Shown here piece by piece: positions 52,628 through 61,868 of a stretch of 64,000 nucleotides of DNA (its first letter is position 1; each line of letters begins with the position of its first letter). The notes under the pieces were generated by a model that had not been told where the DNA came from, made no database searches, and saw only the letters and a program-made list of their open reading frames with translations. The stretch comes from Gammaproteobacteria bacterium (GTDB taxonomy: Bacteria > Pseudomonadota > Gammaproteobacteria > Pseudomonadales > JAUIET01): positions 1 through 64,000 of the forward strand of contig JAUIHW010000015.1 in NCBI GenBank assembly GCA_030431775.1, written 5' to 3'. Made by a program: the position numbers and the translations under genes.

Positions 52628-53125
52628 ATGTCTGAAGAATTTTACCCAGGAAGTTTGAAGTCAGGGACCAGTATCGGTGCCACATCGGTAATCGCTGAAG
52701 GTGTTTACCTGAAAGGCAACCTGATTGGTGACAAAAACCTGATGGTAGCCGGCAGTATCGAAGGACGGATCGACCTGCGCTCCGGCGATGTTATCGTCCG
52801 TGAAAGTGGAACCGTAAAAGCGAATATCATTGCCGATCAAATTACTATTTACGGCACAGTGTATGGCAATGTCACCGGCCTCAAGCAAGTCAGTGTCAGC
52901 CGCACCGGCAAAGTGCACGGCGACATCACCTCACCTCAGGTTTCATTGGAAGAGGGCTGTACCTTCAAAGGCGCGGTAGACATGGAAGCCAAAGCCCTGA
53001 ACGCCGTCATTGCAACGCTGAAAGCCGTGGAAAGAGCGGTGGCCCAGGAAAGCGCGCCCGGCGACAAACTGGAAGATGAGGAAAGCATCGGCGAATTCTT
53101 GCAAAAGAAGGCGGCTAACGAATAG
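52628..53125 (+). CDS. bactofilin family cytoskeletal protein (165 aa)
   Basis: Polymer-forming beta-helical protein. It has a disordered N-terminus, then a core at about 18-120 with regular strand turns (GVYLKGNLIGDKNLMVAGSI; TITIYGTVYG-like repeats). A charged C-terminal tail ends KLEDEESIGEFLQKKAANE. Bactofilins form nucleotide-independent filaments at the membrane and take part in cell shape or polar organisation. A ribosome site AAGGAGTAAGG precedes the ATG. It is divergent from the fifth DUF3604 gene and followed by the repeat cluster. Confidence 0.9.
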   Translation: MSEEFYPGSLKSGTSIGATSVIAEGVYLKGNLIGDKNLMVAGSIEGRIDLRSGDVIVRESGTVKANIIADQITIYGTVYGNVTGLKQVSVSRTGKVHGDITSPQVSLEEGCTFKGAVDMEAKALNAVIATLKAVERAVAQESAPGDKLEDEESIGEFLQKKAANE

Positions 53126-53200
53126 CCGCTGTAGGGCACTTCTGCGCGGTAAGTTCGCAATGGTGCTATTAGCGCCGGCTTGCAGTCAAAAAGGGCTTTC

Positions 53201-53480
53201 ACTGCTTGGTTTGGCAGGTATATCCAAAGTGGTGCCACTAGCACCGGCAGCCGCTCGCGAGGGATTTTTGCTCCGCGACTTGCCCCCTCCGGGGTGCCCT
53301 CCATCAAAAAAATGCCTTTCGTTGAAAGTCATTTTTTCTCCTTCGGTCTGCGTCTTTTACCTTCGCAAAAGCCCCCCCCGCGAGCGGCTACCTTAACCCG
53401 AAGCAGGTTACAGTTTAGAGCTGAGGGGAAGCGATTGGAGATCTACGATAACGAGTTGCCCTAAAACTACTAAGGCATGC
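53201..53480 (+). repeat. direct repeat copy 1
   Basis: First tandem copy. Bases 53225-53433 match 53505-53713 with only two substitutions. Inside, imperfect inverted arms (53250-53271 and 53365-53388) flank a core that contains GTCATTTTTTCTCCTTCGG and GCGTCTTTTACC. Confidence 0.85.
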
Positions 53481-53757
53481 ACTGTGTGATTTGGCAGGTG
53501 CTTTCAAAGTGGTGCCACTAGCACCGGCAGCCGCTCGCGAGGGATTTTTGCCGCGCGACTTGCCCCCTCCGGGGTGCCCTCCATCAAAAAAATGCCTTTC
53601 GTTGAAAGTCATTTTTTCTCCTTCGGTCTGCGTCTTTTACCTTCGCAAAAGCCCCCCCCGCGAGCGGCTACCTTAACCCGAAGCAGGTTACAGTTTAGAG
53701 CTGAGGGGAAGCGCTTTGAGATCTACGATAATGATGTACCCCATAACTAAGGCTTGC
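53481..53757 (+). repeat. direct repeat copy 2
   Basis: Second tandem copy, offset by 280 bp. Its arms are at 53530-53551 and 53645-53668. The near identity to copy 1 points to recent duplication or gene conversion. Confidence 0.85.
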
Positions 53758-53898
53758 AGCCAAAAATGGCTTGCACGGAGGTAAAAGACGCCGGCCGAGA
53801 GAACCAAAATGACTAGCCGAAGGCGACGGCATTTTGGTGAGTGAGGGCACCGCGGAGCGGCCAAGTCGCGCAGTGCAAGCCATTTTTGGCTGCAAGCC
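53751..53898 (-). repeat. inverted, diverged copy with perfect 25-bp terminal inverted repeats
   Basis: A third version of the core on the minus strand, recognisable by GGTAAAAGACGC, AAAATGAC and GAGGGCACC in the plus-strand reading. It is bounded by perfect 25-bp inverted repeats (53751-53775 and 53874-53898) that are unrelated to the arms of copies 1 and 2. Confidence 0.8.
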
Positions 53899-53972
53899 GG
53901 CGCTAATGGCACCCCTTCCGGCGCTAATGGCACCCCTGTTCATGTGGCACCAAAACTCCGTTCCTGCCCCGG

Positions 53973-54779
53973 CTAATTATCCTTCAACAGTGGCCCGACA
54001 AGCTGCAACACCGCTTTGAAGCACTTCGGGTTACCGCACACAATATCGCCGCTGCGCAAAAAGTCCTGACCGCCGCGCATATCGCTGACCAGGCCGCCGG
54101 CCTCCTGCACCAGTAAAGCCCCTGCAGCAATATCCCACTCGCCCAGCCGGGTTTCCCAGAATGCCTCATACCGCCCGGCCGCGACGTAGGCGAGGTCCAG
54201 TGCGGCTGAGCCCATTCGGCGTATACCGGCGCAGCGCCGGGTGACTTGCTCAAGAGATTTCATGTACGCCGGTATCAGGTCTTCCTGGCGTGAGCGGTAC
54301 GGGATGCCGGTTGCCAATACCGCGCTGCTTAAATCGCTGCGGCTTGATACCCGCATGCGGTTGCCGTTCAACTGCGCACCCTTGCCGCGCGTGGCCGTAA
54401 ACTCCTCCTGCCGCACCGGGTCGTACACTACTGCGTGTTCCAGTCGGCCGTTGAGTTTGCAGCCGATGGAAATACAGAAATGTGGAATGCCACGAACAAA
54501 ATTCGTTGTACCGTCCAGCGGGTCAATGACCCAAACGGTTTCACTGTTCGCATCGCCAACACTGTAGCCGCCTTCTTCACCCAAAATAGCGTGGTCAGGA
54601 AAGGCCTTCTGCAAATGCTGGATAATCTCCGCTTCAACCTGGCGGTCAACTTCCGTTACAAAATCATTTTGGCCCTTCTCCTCAACCTTGATCCGATCCA
54701 GGCGGTCCATGGCTTGCAATATAATCCGTCCGGCGCTGCGGGCGGCTCTCAGGGCAACGTTTACTGTGGGGTGGTGCAT
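53973..54779 (-). CDS. suhB: inositol-1-monophosphatase SuhB (268 aa)
   Basis: Mg-dependent phosphatase of the IMPase family; in gammaproteobacteria SuhB also joins the rRNA antitermination complex. Metal motifs are GEEG (67-70), WVIDPLDGTTNF (83-94) and EWDIAAGALLVQEAGG near residues 214-229. Length is standard. The order suhB (minus)-trmJ (plus) divergent is the gammaproteobacterial pattern. AAGG lies close upstream of the ATG. Confidence 0.96.
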   Translation of the reverse strand: MHHPTVNVALRAARSAGRIILQAMDRLDRIKVEEKGQNDFVTEVDRQVEAEIIQHLQKAFPDHAILGEEGGYSVGDANSETVWVIDPLDGTTNFVRGIPHFCISIGCKLNGRLEHAVVYDPVRQEEFTATRGKGAQLNGNRMRVSSRSDLSSAVLATGIPYRSRQEDLIPAYMKSLEQVTRRCAGIRRMGSAALDLAYVAAGRYEAFWETRLGEWDIAAGALLVQEAGGLVSDMRGGQDFLRSGDIVCGNPKCFKAVLQLVGPLLKDN

Positions 54780-55111
54780 AGTATCTACCTTGTGGAGGGC
54801 GGGAAGTATATCAGTGCTGTATTACACTGTGGGGTAGACCGTTACCGCAGCTGGCCTGCTCAGCGCAATCTCACACCGCCAAATTCCTGTGCCGAGTTTC
54901 TTCTGCAGTAGAGATTGCTGATATAAAGCTGATTGCTGTAAGGTGATTTTTCCTACCGAGGTCATGCAAACAAGTGGATTGATCTTTACACTACCGCCAA
55001 TTTACCCTGCAGAATTTGTGGGAGGCGCTGCCTCGAATAGGCGTCGGTTGGGTCAGCGTCTGGCTGGCGACTCGCAACCCCGGTTTATGCATCCTGACAG
55101 AGGACACCACT
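54780..55111. other. divergent intergenic region between suhB and trmJ
   Basis: 332 bp with no supported gene. On the minus strand TATACT (revcomp of AGTATA near 54804) is a possible -10 box for suhB, but no good -35 is seen. An open frame from 55016 continues into trmJ but has no similarity to that family before 55112. No repeat or RNA structure was recognised. Confidence 0.5.
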
Positions 55112-55828
55112 TTGATCGACAACATCCGTATCGTGCTGGTTAATACATCGCACCCTGGTAACATCGGTGCCGCTGCCCGAGCCATGAAGAACATGGGTCT
55201 GTCCCGTCTGTACCTGGTGCAGCCGAAACAATTCCCCGCCGAGCAAGCGGTGTTTCGCGCGTCTAACGCTTTGGATATTCTGGACCAGGCCACCGTGTGC
55301 GAAAGCCTGGATGAAGCCCTGGATGGGGTAAGTCTCGTGGTTGGCACCAGTGCCCGTAACCGGCGCATTCCCTGGCCACTGCAAACACCGAGGGAGTTTG
55401 CTGAATCTCTGGCCACGCAAGGTCCGCGTGAGGTAGCGGTGTTGTTTGGCCGCGAAGACCGCGGCCTTACCAACCACGAACTGCAACGCTGCAGCGCACA
55501 TATTCACATTCCCACTGATGAAGCCTACAGTTCCCTGAATATAGCTATGGCGGTGCAGGTGATCTGCTACGAGTTACGCCTGGCCTGGTTACAGGACAAC
55601 CCGGTACCGGAGCAGCAGTGGGACGCACCCTGGGCAAATGAGGCCGACAAGGAGCGATTTTACACGCACCTGGAACAAACCCTTGTTGACCTGCAGTTTC
55701 TGGACCCTAAAGCACCGCGGCAATTGATGACCCGCTTGCGCCGTTTGTTTGGCCGGGTTGACCTGGACGAGATGGAAGTCAACATTTTGCGCGGTATACT
55801 GACCGCAGCCCAACAGACAAAGCGCTAA
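55112..55828 (+). CDS. trmJ: tRNA (cytidine/uridine-2'-O-)-methyltransferase TrmJ (238 aa)
   Basis: SPOUT methyltransferase modifying position 32 of tRNAs, cytosolic. Similarity to E. coli TrmJ begins at LIDNIRIVLVNTSHPGNIGA. I therefore place the start at the TTG at 55112, which has AGAGGA 7 bases upstream. Knot motifs are VLFGREDRGLTNHELQRC and YSSLNIAMAVQVICYE. The C-terminal LRRLFGRVDLDEMEVNILRG is typical. The last two bases of its stop codon are part of the left arm of the 210-bp inverted-repeat element. cysE/iscR, usually next, are missing. Confidence 0.95.
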   Translation: MIDNIRIVLVNTSHPGNIGAAARAMKNMGLSRLYLVQPKQFPAEQAVFRASNALDILDQATVCESLDEALDGVSLVVGTSARNRRIPWPLQTPREFAESLATQGPREVAVLFGREDRGLTNHELQRCSAHIHIPTDEAYSSLNIAMAVQVICYELRLAWLQDNPVPEQQWDAPWANEADKERFYTHLEQTLVDLQFLDPKAPRQLMTRLRRLFGRVDLDEMEVNILRGILTAAQQTKR

Positions 55829-56036
55829 TGGCTCAGCATTTCAGGTGTTTTTTTTGCGGTCGAGCTACCCATCGCTGCTCGCCTCGATCCGTCGGGCGCT
55901 GCGGAACTCGACCTCGCGCCGCTGGCGCTCGGGACTCAAACAGTCCTCGCGCTGTTTCCGCCGGCTCTCGGCTCACAAAAGCGCGATGTGATCGGTAGCC
56001 CGACCGCAAAAAAAACACCTAAAATGCCGAGCCATT
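55827..56036. repeat. 210-bp element with 43-bp inverted arms (MITE-like)
   Basis: Left arm 55827-55869 and right arm 55994-56036 are inverted copies with 40 of 43 bases identical. Each includes a run of eight T (or A) next to GCGGTC. The 124-bp centre is GC-rich and holds a further hairpin AAACAG-N8-CTGTTT around 55938-55957. No credible protein is encoded. It fills the place between trmJ and iscS where other genomes carry cysE or iscR. It could be a MITE or a structured RNA/terminator; the arms alone do not tell. Confidence 0.8.
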
Positions 56037-56060
56037 ACCCCAAATATACAAGAGGATGCC

Positions 56061-57251
56061 TTGAGCCGACCTGACCCGATTTACCTGGATTATGCTGCCA
56101 CAACCCCGGTTGACCCGCGAGTGGCGGAAAAAATGGCAGGCTGCCTGACGCTTGATGGTGTGTTTGGTAACCCGGCCTCTCGCACCCATGCCTTTGGCTG
56201 GCGGGCCGAAGAAGCCGTGGAAAATGCCCGCCGACAGGTGGCGGATCTGATTGCCGCCGACCCACGCGAGATCGTCTGGACTTCCGGTGCCACCGAGGCC
56301 GATAACCTGGCGATTAAAGGTGTGGCGCAGGCCAGTTGCGAGCGTGGCCGACACATTATCACCAGCAGCATAGAACACAAAGCGGTGCTGGATACCTGCG
56401 CCCACCTGGAAACTCAGGGCTTTGACGTGAGTTATCTACCGCCGGATGCAAACGGCATCGTCGCACCGCAGGTGCTTGAACAGGCCCTGCGCAATGACAC
56501 GATTCTGGTCTCGCTGATGCATGTCAACAATGAGCTTGGCTCCTGCAATGACATTGCCGAGCTTGGTGCCCTAAGCCGGGCGCGTGGCATTGCTTTTCAT
56601 GTGGATGCAGCGCAATCGGCCGGTAAACTGCCGATTGATGTCAAAGCCATGAATATTGACCTGCTGTCCATCTCGGCGCACAAACTGTATGGTCCAAAGG
56701 GGGTTGGGGCGCTGTATGTCAGCCGTCAACCGAAGGTGCAAGTGGCCGCGCAGATTCACGGCGGTGGCCACGAGCGTGGCATGCGCAGCGGTACCTTGCC
56801 CACCCATCAGGTGGTTGGCATGGGGGCGGCCTGCCAGTTGGCCGCTGAAGAAATGAACCAGAACCTGGAACACATTACCAGACTGGCCAAGCAGTTTCGT
56901 GCCGGTATAGAAGCCATTGAAGCCACTCATTTCAATGGCCACCCAACCCAGTGTTACCCAGGCATTATTAATGTAAGCTTTGAGTACGTGGAGGGTGAGG
57001 CGCTGATATTGGCGCTCAAAGACCTGGCCATTTCCTCGGGCTCGGCCTGCAGTTCGGCCAGCATGGAGCCGTCGTATGTACTGCGGGCACTGGGGCTTGC
57101 TGATGAGCTGGCGCACGCCTCGATTCGCTTCAGCCTGGGGCGTTTTACCCGCGAGCAGGACATTGTGGCCGCGCTGGAACAGATCAGACGGGCGGTCAGT
57201 CGCCTGCGATCTGTGTCACCACAGTGGAAACGCGCACAAAAATCTTTATAA
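56061..57251 (+). CDS. iscS: cysteine desulfurase IscS-like, C-terminally short (396 aa)
   Basis: PLP enzyme that takes sulfur from cysteine for Fe-S clusters and tRNA thiolation. It has [14 protein letters not shown] at the start, PLP Lys208 in [12 protein letters not shown] and persulfide Cys330 in SGSACSS. The TTG start has AGAGG 5 bases upstream. The last residues are [11 protein letters not shown]; most IscS proteins continue about 15 residues further to a WAHH-type end that helps bind IscU. No iscR, iscU, iscA, hscBA or fdx is adjacent. Its synteny (trmJ ... ndk) supports the isc origin; a role mainly in tRNA thiolation or with SUF proteins is inferred. Confidence 0.9.
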   Translation: MSRPDPIYLDYAATTPVDPRVAEKMAGCLTLDGVFGNPASRTHAFGWRAEEAVENARRQVADLIAADPREIVWTSGATEADNLAIKGVAQASCERGRHIITSSIEHKAVLDTCAHLETQGFDVSYLPPDANGIVAPQVLEQALRNDTILVSLMHVNNELGSCNDIAELGALSRARGIAFHVDAAQSAGKLPIDVKAMNIDLLSISAHKLYGPKGVGALYVSRQPKVQVAAQIHGGGHERGMRSGTLPTHQVVGMGAACQLAAEEMNQNLEHITRLAKQFRAGIEAIEATHFNGHPTQCYPGIINVSFEYVEGEALILALKDLAISSGSACSSASMEPSYVLRALGLADELAHASIRFSLGRFTREQDIVAALEQIRRAVSRLRSVSPQWKRAQKSL

Positions 57252-57269
57252 TAGAAAGGTTTATTCCCC

Positions 57270-57305
57270 AAACCTGCCGCTAAAGGCAGGTTTTTCATTT
57301 GTTTT
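57270..57305 (+). terminator. intrinsic terminator after iscS
   Basis: A 9-bp perfect stem (AAACCTGCC at 57270-57278 with GGCAGGTTT at 57285-57293) around a 6-base loop is followed by T-rich sequence up to 57305. It sits between iscS and ndk, separating the two transcription units at least in part. Confidence 0.8.
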
Positions 57306-57329
57306 TTGTTATTTGCCTGGAGAAACTGC

Positions 57330-57761
57330 ATGGCAGTCGAGCGTACTTTATCCATTATCAAACCCGACGCGGTCGCCAAGAACGTGATCGGTGACATCTA
57401 CAGCCGCTTTGAGCGCGCGGGTCTGCGCATTGTTGCGGCTAAAATGCTGCAGCTTGATGCCAGCAAAGCCGGCGGCTTTTATGCCGAGCACGAAGGCAAA
57501 CCTTTTTACAACGACCTGATCGAGTTCATGACCTCCGGGCCTGTTGTTGTGCAGGTGCTGGAAGGCAACAACGCAATTGCCCTCAATCGTGAATTGATGG
57601 GTGCTACCAACCCCAAAGAAGCGAATGCCGGCACGATCCGCGCGGACTTTGCCGAGTCAATCGATGCCAATGCTGTGCACGGTTCCGATTCGCCGGCTTC
57701 GGCTGAGCGGGAGATTGGCTACTTTTTCGATGCATCGGAGCTGTGTTCGCGCAGCGCCTGA
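57330..57761 (+). CDS. ndk: nucleoside diphosphate kinase (143 aa)
   Basis: Transfers the gamma-phosphate of ATP to NDPs through a phosphohistidine. Starts [15 protein letters not shown] with GGAG upstream at a good distance; catalytic His117 lies in NAVHGSDS. Length and C-terminus ([14 protein letters not shown]) are standard. It comes right after the terminator of iscS, so it probably has its own promoter, and is followed by rlmN after 23 bases. Confidence 0.97.
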   Translation: MAVERTLSIIKPDAVAKNVIGDIYSRFERAGLRIVAAKMLQLDASKAGGFYAEHEGKPFYNDLIEFMTSGPVVVQVLEGNNAIALNRELMGATNPKEANAGTIRADFAESIDANAVHGSDSPASAEREIGYFFDASELCSRSA

Positions 57762-57784
57762 TCCGGAGCGAGTGAGTCATTGCC

Positions 57785-58939
57785 GTGAGCGAGTGCCCCG
57801 AGCAGAAAACCAATCTTTTGGGTTTGTCGCCACAGGCCATGCGGGACTTTGTCACGGAGCTGGGTGAAAAACCGTTTCGCGCCCAGCAGCTGCTGAAGTG
57901 GATTCACCAGCGTGGGGTCGAGCGCTTCGAGGACATGACTGACCTCAGCAAAGCGCTGCGAGCGCGCCTTGAGCACTGCGCCGAAATTCGAGCGCCAGAG
58001 ATTGTCAGCGAACAGGCCTCGGCTGATGGCAGCTATAAATGGCTGGTGCGGGTCGAGGGCGGCAGCTGTGTGGAGACGGTGTTGATACCTGATGGCGGGC
58101 GCCGCACCTTGTGTATCTCCTCGCAGGTTGGCTGCGCCTTGGACTGCAGCTTTTGCGCAACCGGTAAACAGGGCTTTCAGCGCGACCTGTCCAGCGCAGA
58201 AATTATCGGCCAGGTGTGGCTCGCGTCAAAAGCCCTGGCGGCGGATGGCGAGCTGATTAAAACCGCGCTCAGCAACGTGGTGATGATGGGCATGGGTGAG
58301 CCGCTGCTCAACCTGGACAATACGGTATCGGCTGTGCAGTTAATGATGGACGACTGCTGCTACGGCATTTCCAAACGGCGGGTTACGGTCAGCACTTCAG
58401 GCGTGGTGCCGGCAATTGACGAGCTGGCACGCCGCAGCGACCCATCGCTGGCCCTGTCGCTGCATGCACCCACCGACGCATTGCGCAACCAACTGGTGCC
58501 ATTGAATAAAAAATACCCATTGGCCGAGGTGCTGGCCGCCTGCCAGCGTTATCTGGCCAGCATGCCGGACCGCAAGCGGCGGATTACGGTGGAATACACG
58601 CTGATCAAAGATGTGAATGATTCGCTGGAGCACGCGGCGCAAACGGCTGAGCTGCTGCGCGAACTGCCTTGCAAGATCAACCTCATTCCGTTCAACCCAT
58701 TCAACCTGGTGGACTATCAGCGCCCGAGCAATAACGGTATTAATCGCTTTCGTCAGCGCTTGTTGGAAGAAGGCTACACTGTTACGGTTCGCACTACCCG
58801 AGGTGACGACATCGCCGCGGCCTGCGGGCAGCTGGCGGGTGAGGTGCAGGACCGTACCCAACGCAGCGCTCGCTACCGTCGACTGGCGGCTGGCCGGCCA
58901 GCGTCGCCGGATCAGCCTGTGATAGTGAGGGCCTCATGA
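57785..58939 (+). CDS. rlmN: dual-specificity 23S rRNA/tRNA adenine-C2 methyltransferase RlmN (384 aa)
   Basis: Radical-SAM enzyme methylating A2503 of 23S rRNA and A37 of some tRNAs. The cluster motif C-x3-C-x2-C is Cys117, Cys121, Cys124 (CALDCSFC). [12 protein letters not shown] follows and the C-terminal methyl-accepting region reads [18 protein letters not shown]. The GTG start gives the usual [13 protein letters not shown] beginning. It overlaps pilW by four bases (ATGA). Confidence 0.96.
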   Translation: MSECPEQKTNLLGLSPQAMRDFVTELGEKPFRAQQLLKWIHQRGVERFEDMTDLSKALRARLEHCAEIRAPEIVSEQASADGSYKWLVRVEGGSCVETVLIPDGGRRTLCISSQVGCALDCSFCATGKQGFQRDLSSAEIIGQVWLASKALAADGELIKTALSNVVMMGMGEPLLNLDNTVSAVQLMMDDCCYGISKRRVTVSTSGVVPAIDELARRSDPSLALSLHAPTDALRNQLVPLNKKYPLAEVLAACQRYLASMPDRKRRITVEYTLIKDVNDSLEHAAQTAELLRELPCKINLIPFNPFNLVDYQRPSNNGINRFRQRLLEEGYTVTVRTTRGDDIAAACGQLAGEVQDRTQRSARYRRLAAGRPASPDQPVIVRAS

Positions 58940-59706
58940 TGACAAGGCATTGGAAAATGCTGCTGTGCGGCACGCTGTTGAGCTTGCTTGCGGCCTGCGT
59001 GACCACTGAAACCGGGGTGTTTACCGCTGACACCAGCCCGGACCGGGCGGTAGAGTCCCGGGTCAACCTGGCCATGAAATACTACCAGCAGAACGACCTG
59101 GATTCGGCTCGTCGTAACCTGGACGCCGCCCTGGAAATAGACAACCGCGCGCCGTCGGTGCACAACGCCTTAGCCCTGGTGTTCAGCCGTGAAGGTGATA
59201 CCAAGTTGGCGGAAAAGCACTTCAAGCGGGCGATTTCTCTGGATTCCGCTTACGCGCCGGCGCGCAATAACTACGCGGCCTACCTGTATGCTCAGGAGCG
59301 TTATGCCGACGCAATGAAGCAGTTGGAAATTGTAGCCAACGACGAATTATACGAAGGCCGCATGTTGGCACTGGGCAACCTGGGCCGAACGGCTTTGAAG
59401 CTGGGCGACAAAGATAAAGCCCAGGCGGTTTTCAAGCGCATGCTGAATATAGATTCACGCAATTTACTGGCGCTGCTGGAGCTGGCGCATCTCGCCTATG
59501 ATGACAAAAAATACGAATTGGCGTCGGCCCTGTACGATAAATATCGTACTCTGGCGCCACAACAGTCGGCTCGCGGCCTGTTTCTTGGCCTGCGTTTGTC
59601 TGAAGTCCTGACGGATACCGACGCCCGCGCCAGTTATGTTCTGGCGCTGCGAAACTTGTACCCGGAGTCGGACGAATACCAGCGTTTCGTCAGTGGGGAC
59701 TATTAA
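58936..59706 (+). CDS. pilW: type IV pilus biogenesis TPR lipoprotein PilW/PilF (256 aa)
   Basis: Outer-membrane lipoprotein that supports secretin (PilQ) assembly. The signal ends LLAAC with Cys21. About six TPR units follow, the clearest being [20 protein letters not shown] and [20 protein letters not shown]. The place between rlmN and rodZ is the fixed position of pilW/pilF in gammaproteobacteria. Start at 58936 or the adjacent ATG at 58939. Confidence 0.9.
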   Translation: MMTRHWKMLLCGTLLSLLAACVTTETGVFTADTSPDRAVESRVNLAMKYYQQNDLDSARRNLDAALEIDNRAPSVHNALALVFSREGDTKLAEKHFKRAISLDSAYAPARNNYAAYLYAQERYADAMKQLEIVANDELYEGRMLALGNLGRTALKLGDKDKAQAVFKRMLNIDSRNLLALLELAHLAYDDKKYELASALYDKYRTLAPQQSARGLFLGLRLSEVLTDTDARASYVLALRNLYPESDEYQRFVSGDY

Positions 59707-59712
59707 AACGCC

Positions 59713-60735
59713 ATGAACAGCTCGGCCCCGATTGATTCCGACCAGGCAACCGCCCTCAGCAGTGTTGGCCTGCTATTGCGCAAGGCGCGCGAGGATCAGT
59801 CAAGAACCCGTGAAGAGGCGGCCCACGAAATTAACCTGCGCATGGACCAGCTGGACGCACTGGAGCATGACCAGTTCGAGCGTTTGCCGGGCGACACTTT
59901 TGTGCGCGGCTATCTGCGCACCTATGCCAGGTGGTTGCATCTCGATGAGGATGATGTGCTTGCCATGTACATCGAACAGAGCGGGCAGTCGGAAGAAATT
60001 GCGCTCAGCAAAGACCTGCGCACCAGCCGCTCACTGCCTAAAACCCATGATCATGGTCGCCTGCTCAGCGCTGCGCTGGTGGTTGCCGTTTTGATCCTTG
60101 GCTTCTGGTTGTACAACGCCAATCGCGACCGGGTCAGCGAGTTGGAGATTACCGGCAATGAAACAGCCGTGGATACGTTCTCGGGCAAGCCACTCGAGGA
60201 TAAGGCGCCTGTGCCGCAGGAAGCGCTCAGCAGTGCCGAAACCGAAGTCGAAGCGGCTGCGCCTGCGCCTGCCAGCGCGTCATCACCTTGGGAAAACCCG
60301 TTTACGCAATCCACATCGGCTGCGCCAGCAGCTGAGCAGCTAGTTGCCGATACGGCGTCGGCCTTAGAGGCTGAAACTCCGGCTGAGCCTGAACCCGAAC
60401 CGCGCCCGGTTGCCGCGCCAGCAGCGAGGAGCGTTGCGCAGGCAGTGAGTAACTCCGCCGCTATGCCGGCCGAAACGGTTTATCGTGGACGTGGTCCGGA
60501 TGAAATTCAATTGCGCTTTACTGCCGACTGCTGGCTGGAAATCAAAAACGTCGACGGAAAAATCATTTACTCGGCCGTTCGAAAAGCCGGCCAGGGGCTG
60601 CAAATCAACGGTAATGGCCCTTTCTATCTGTTAATTGGCAAGGCCAGTGCCGTTGAGCTGTCTTATAACGGAGAAAGCATTCCGGTTCGCTCCAGAAACC
60701 GGCATAATTCGGCGCGGGTTACATTAGGCGGCTAA
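59713..60735 (+). CDS. rodZ: cytoskeleton protein RodZ (340 aa)
   Basis: Links MreB to the elongation machinery. Layout: N-terminal Xre-type helix-turn-helix (about 16-85; [19 protein letters not shown]), one membrane helix at 117-136 and an Ala/Pro/Glu-rich periplasmic linker (about 150-255). A DUF4115 beta domain (about 262-335; [19 protein letters not shown]) ends the protein. Order and spacing (6 bases after pilW, 4 before ispG) are as expected. Confidence 0.93.
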   Translation: MNSSAPIDSDQATALSSVGLLLRKAREDQSRTREEAAHEINLRMDQLDALEHDQFERLPGDTFVRGYLRTYARWLHLDEDDVLAMYIEQSGQSEEIALSKDLRTSRSLPKTHDHGRLLSAALVVAVLILGFWLYNANRDRVSELEITGNETAVDTFSGKPLEDKAPVPQEALSSAETEVEAAAPAPASASSPWENPFTQSTSAAPAAEQLVADTASALEAETPAEPEPEPRPVAAPAARSVAQAVSNSAAMPAETVYRGRGPDEIQLRFTADCWLEIKNVDGKIIYSAVRKAGQGLQINGNGPFYLLIGKASAVELSYNGESIPVRSRNRHNSARVTLGG

Positions 60736-60739
60736 TCGC

Positions 60740-61858
60740 ATGCAACACGAGTCTCCGATCAAGCGCCGGCGGTGCAAGCAGATCTTTGTTGGCAATGTAC
60801 CAGTCGGTGGGGATGCACCGATTTCGGTGCAGAGCATGACCAACACCGACACCCTCGATGTGTCCGCAACGGTTGCCCAGATCCAGGCCATTCAAAACGC
60901 CGGTGCTGACATAGTGCGGGTGTCGGTGCCCAGCATGGAGGCTGCGGAAGCTTTCGGCCGGATCCGTAAGCAGGTGGATGTGCCACTGGTCGCGGACATT
61001 CATTTCGACTACAAAATCGCCCTAGCCGTTGCCGAGCAGGGTGTCGATTGCCTACGTATCAACCCAGGTAACATCGGTCGCGAAGACCGGGTGCGAGCGG
61101 TGGTCGATTGCGCGCGGGACAAAAACATACCCATTCGGATCGGCGTCAATGCGGGTTCGCTGGAGAAAGACCTGCAGCGTAAATACGGTGAACCAACGCC
61201 GGCGGCCCTGGTGGAGTCGGCCTTTCGCCACATCGATATTCTTGATCGCTTGAACTTCGACAACTTCAAAATCAGCCTCAAGGCCTCGGAAGTGTTTATG
61301 GCCGTGGCCGCTTACCGCCTCATTGCCGAGCAAATCGACCAGCCATTGCACCTGGGCATTACCGAAGCCGGTGGCCTGCGTTCTGGAACGGTGAAATCAG
61401 CCGTCGGCCTGGGCATGTTATTGATGGACGGCATTGGCGATACCATCCGAATTTCACTGGCGGCCGACCCGGTTGAAGAGGTCAAGGTTGGCTTTGATAT
61501 TCTCAAGAGTCTCAAGCTGCGCAGCCGGGGTATTAATTTCATCGCCTGCCCAAGCTGCTCGCGGCAGAATTTTGACGTAATCGGCACCATCAATGCGTTG
61601 GAGCAACGGCTTGAGGACGTGACCGAGCCCATGGATGTTGCCATCATCGGCTGTTACGTCAATGGCCCGGGAGAGGCCAAGGAGGCCGAAATCGGCTTGA
61701 CCGGCGCGTCGCCCAGCAACCTGCTTTACGTTGATGGCAAGCCGGACCACAAAATCCAGAACGATGACCTGCTCGACACTCTGGAAAACCGTATTCGTGA
61801 CAAGCTGGCTGCAAGGGAACATCGGGAACAAAGCCTGATCGCCAGCTCCGGTCACTAG
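60740..61858 (+). CDS. ispG: 4-hydroxy-3-methylbut-2-en-1-yl diphosphate synthase IspG (372 aa)
   Basis: Fe-S enzyme of the MEP isoprenoid pathway, converting MEcPP to HMBPP. It has [20 protein letters not shown] at the start, the TIM-barrel stretch VQSMTNTDT, and the cluster ligands in [10 protein letters not shown] and [10 protein letters not shown]. Length is standard. It shows that this organism makes isoprenoid precursors by the MEP route, which raises the question of why an HMG-CoA reductase is also present at 8370. Confidence 0.97.
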   Translation: MQHESPIKRRRCKQIFVGNVPVGGDAPISVQSMTNTDTLDVSATVAQIQAIQNAGADIVRVSVPSMEAAEAFGRIRKQVDVPLVADIHFDYKIALAVAEQGVDCLRINPGNIGREDRVRAVVDCARDKNIPIRIGVNAGSLEKDLQRKYGEPTPAALVESAFRHIDILDRLNFDNFKISLKASEVFMAVAAYRLIAEQIDQPLHLGITEAGGLRSGTVKSAVGLGMLLMDGIGDTIRISLAADPVEEVKVGFDILKSLKLRSRGINFIACPSCSRQNFDVIGTINALEQRLEDVTEPMDVAIIGCYVNGPGEAKEAEIGLTGASPSNLLYVDGKPDHKIQNDDLLDTLENRIRDKLAAREHREQSLIASSGH

Positions 61859-61868
61859 GTCCGGCAGC

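Larger units (their letters stand above)
53126..53972. repeat. intergenic repeat cluster (BIME-like)
   Basis: No gene is supported in this 847-bp gap. It holds tandem and inverted copies of one structured module, listed separately. The boundary motif GGTGCYAYTAGCRCCGGC occurs at 53162-53179, 53231-53248 and 53511-53528. It is inverted at 53896-53913, with a further partial inverted copy at 53918-53934. This resembles REP/BIME clusters. Short open frames inside it follow the repeats and are not credible genes. Confidence 0.75.

Noticed and set aside
53201-53757. CRISPR array
   Set aside because: Only two long (about 280-bp) tandem copies with no regular short repeats and spacers, and no cas genes nearby.
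53180-54019. Several 60-106-codon frames in the repeat cluster
   Set aside because: They follow the repeated DNA on both strands, change at copy borders and look like the spurious small proteins often annotated from such repeats.
55016-55111. Longer N-terminus for TrmJ from a TTG/ATG-like start at 55016
   Set aside because: The extra 32 residues have no similarity to TrmJ; the TTG at 55112 has AGAGGA at proper distance and matches the E. coli start.
55833-56018. 61-codon minus-strand frame within the 210-bp element
   Set aside because: Arg/Pro-rich translation of a GC-rich inverted-repeat element, with no start signal or similarity.
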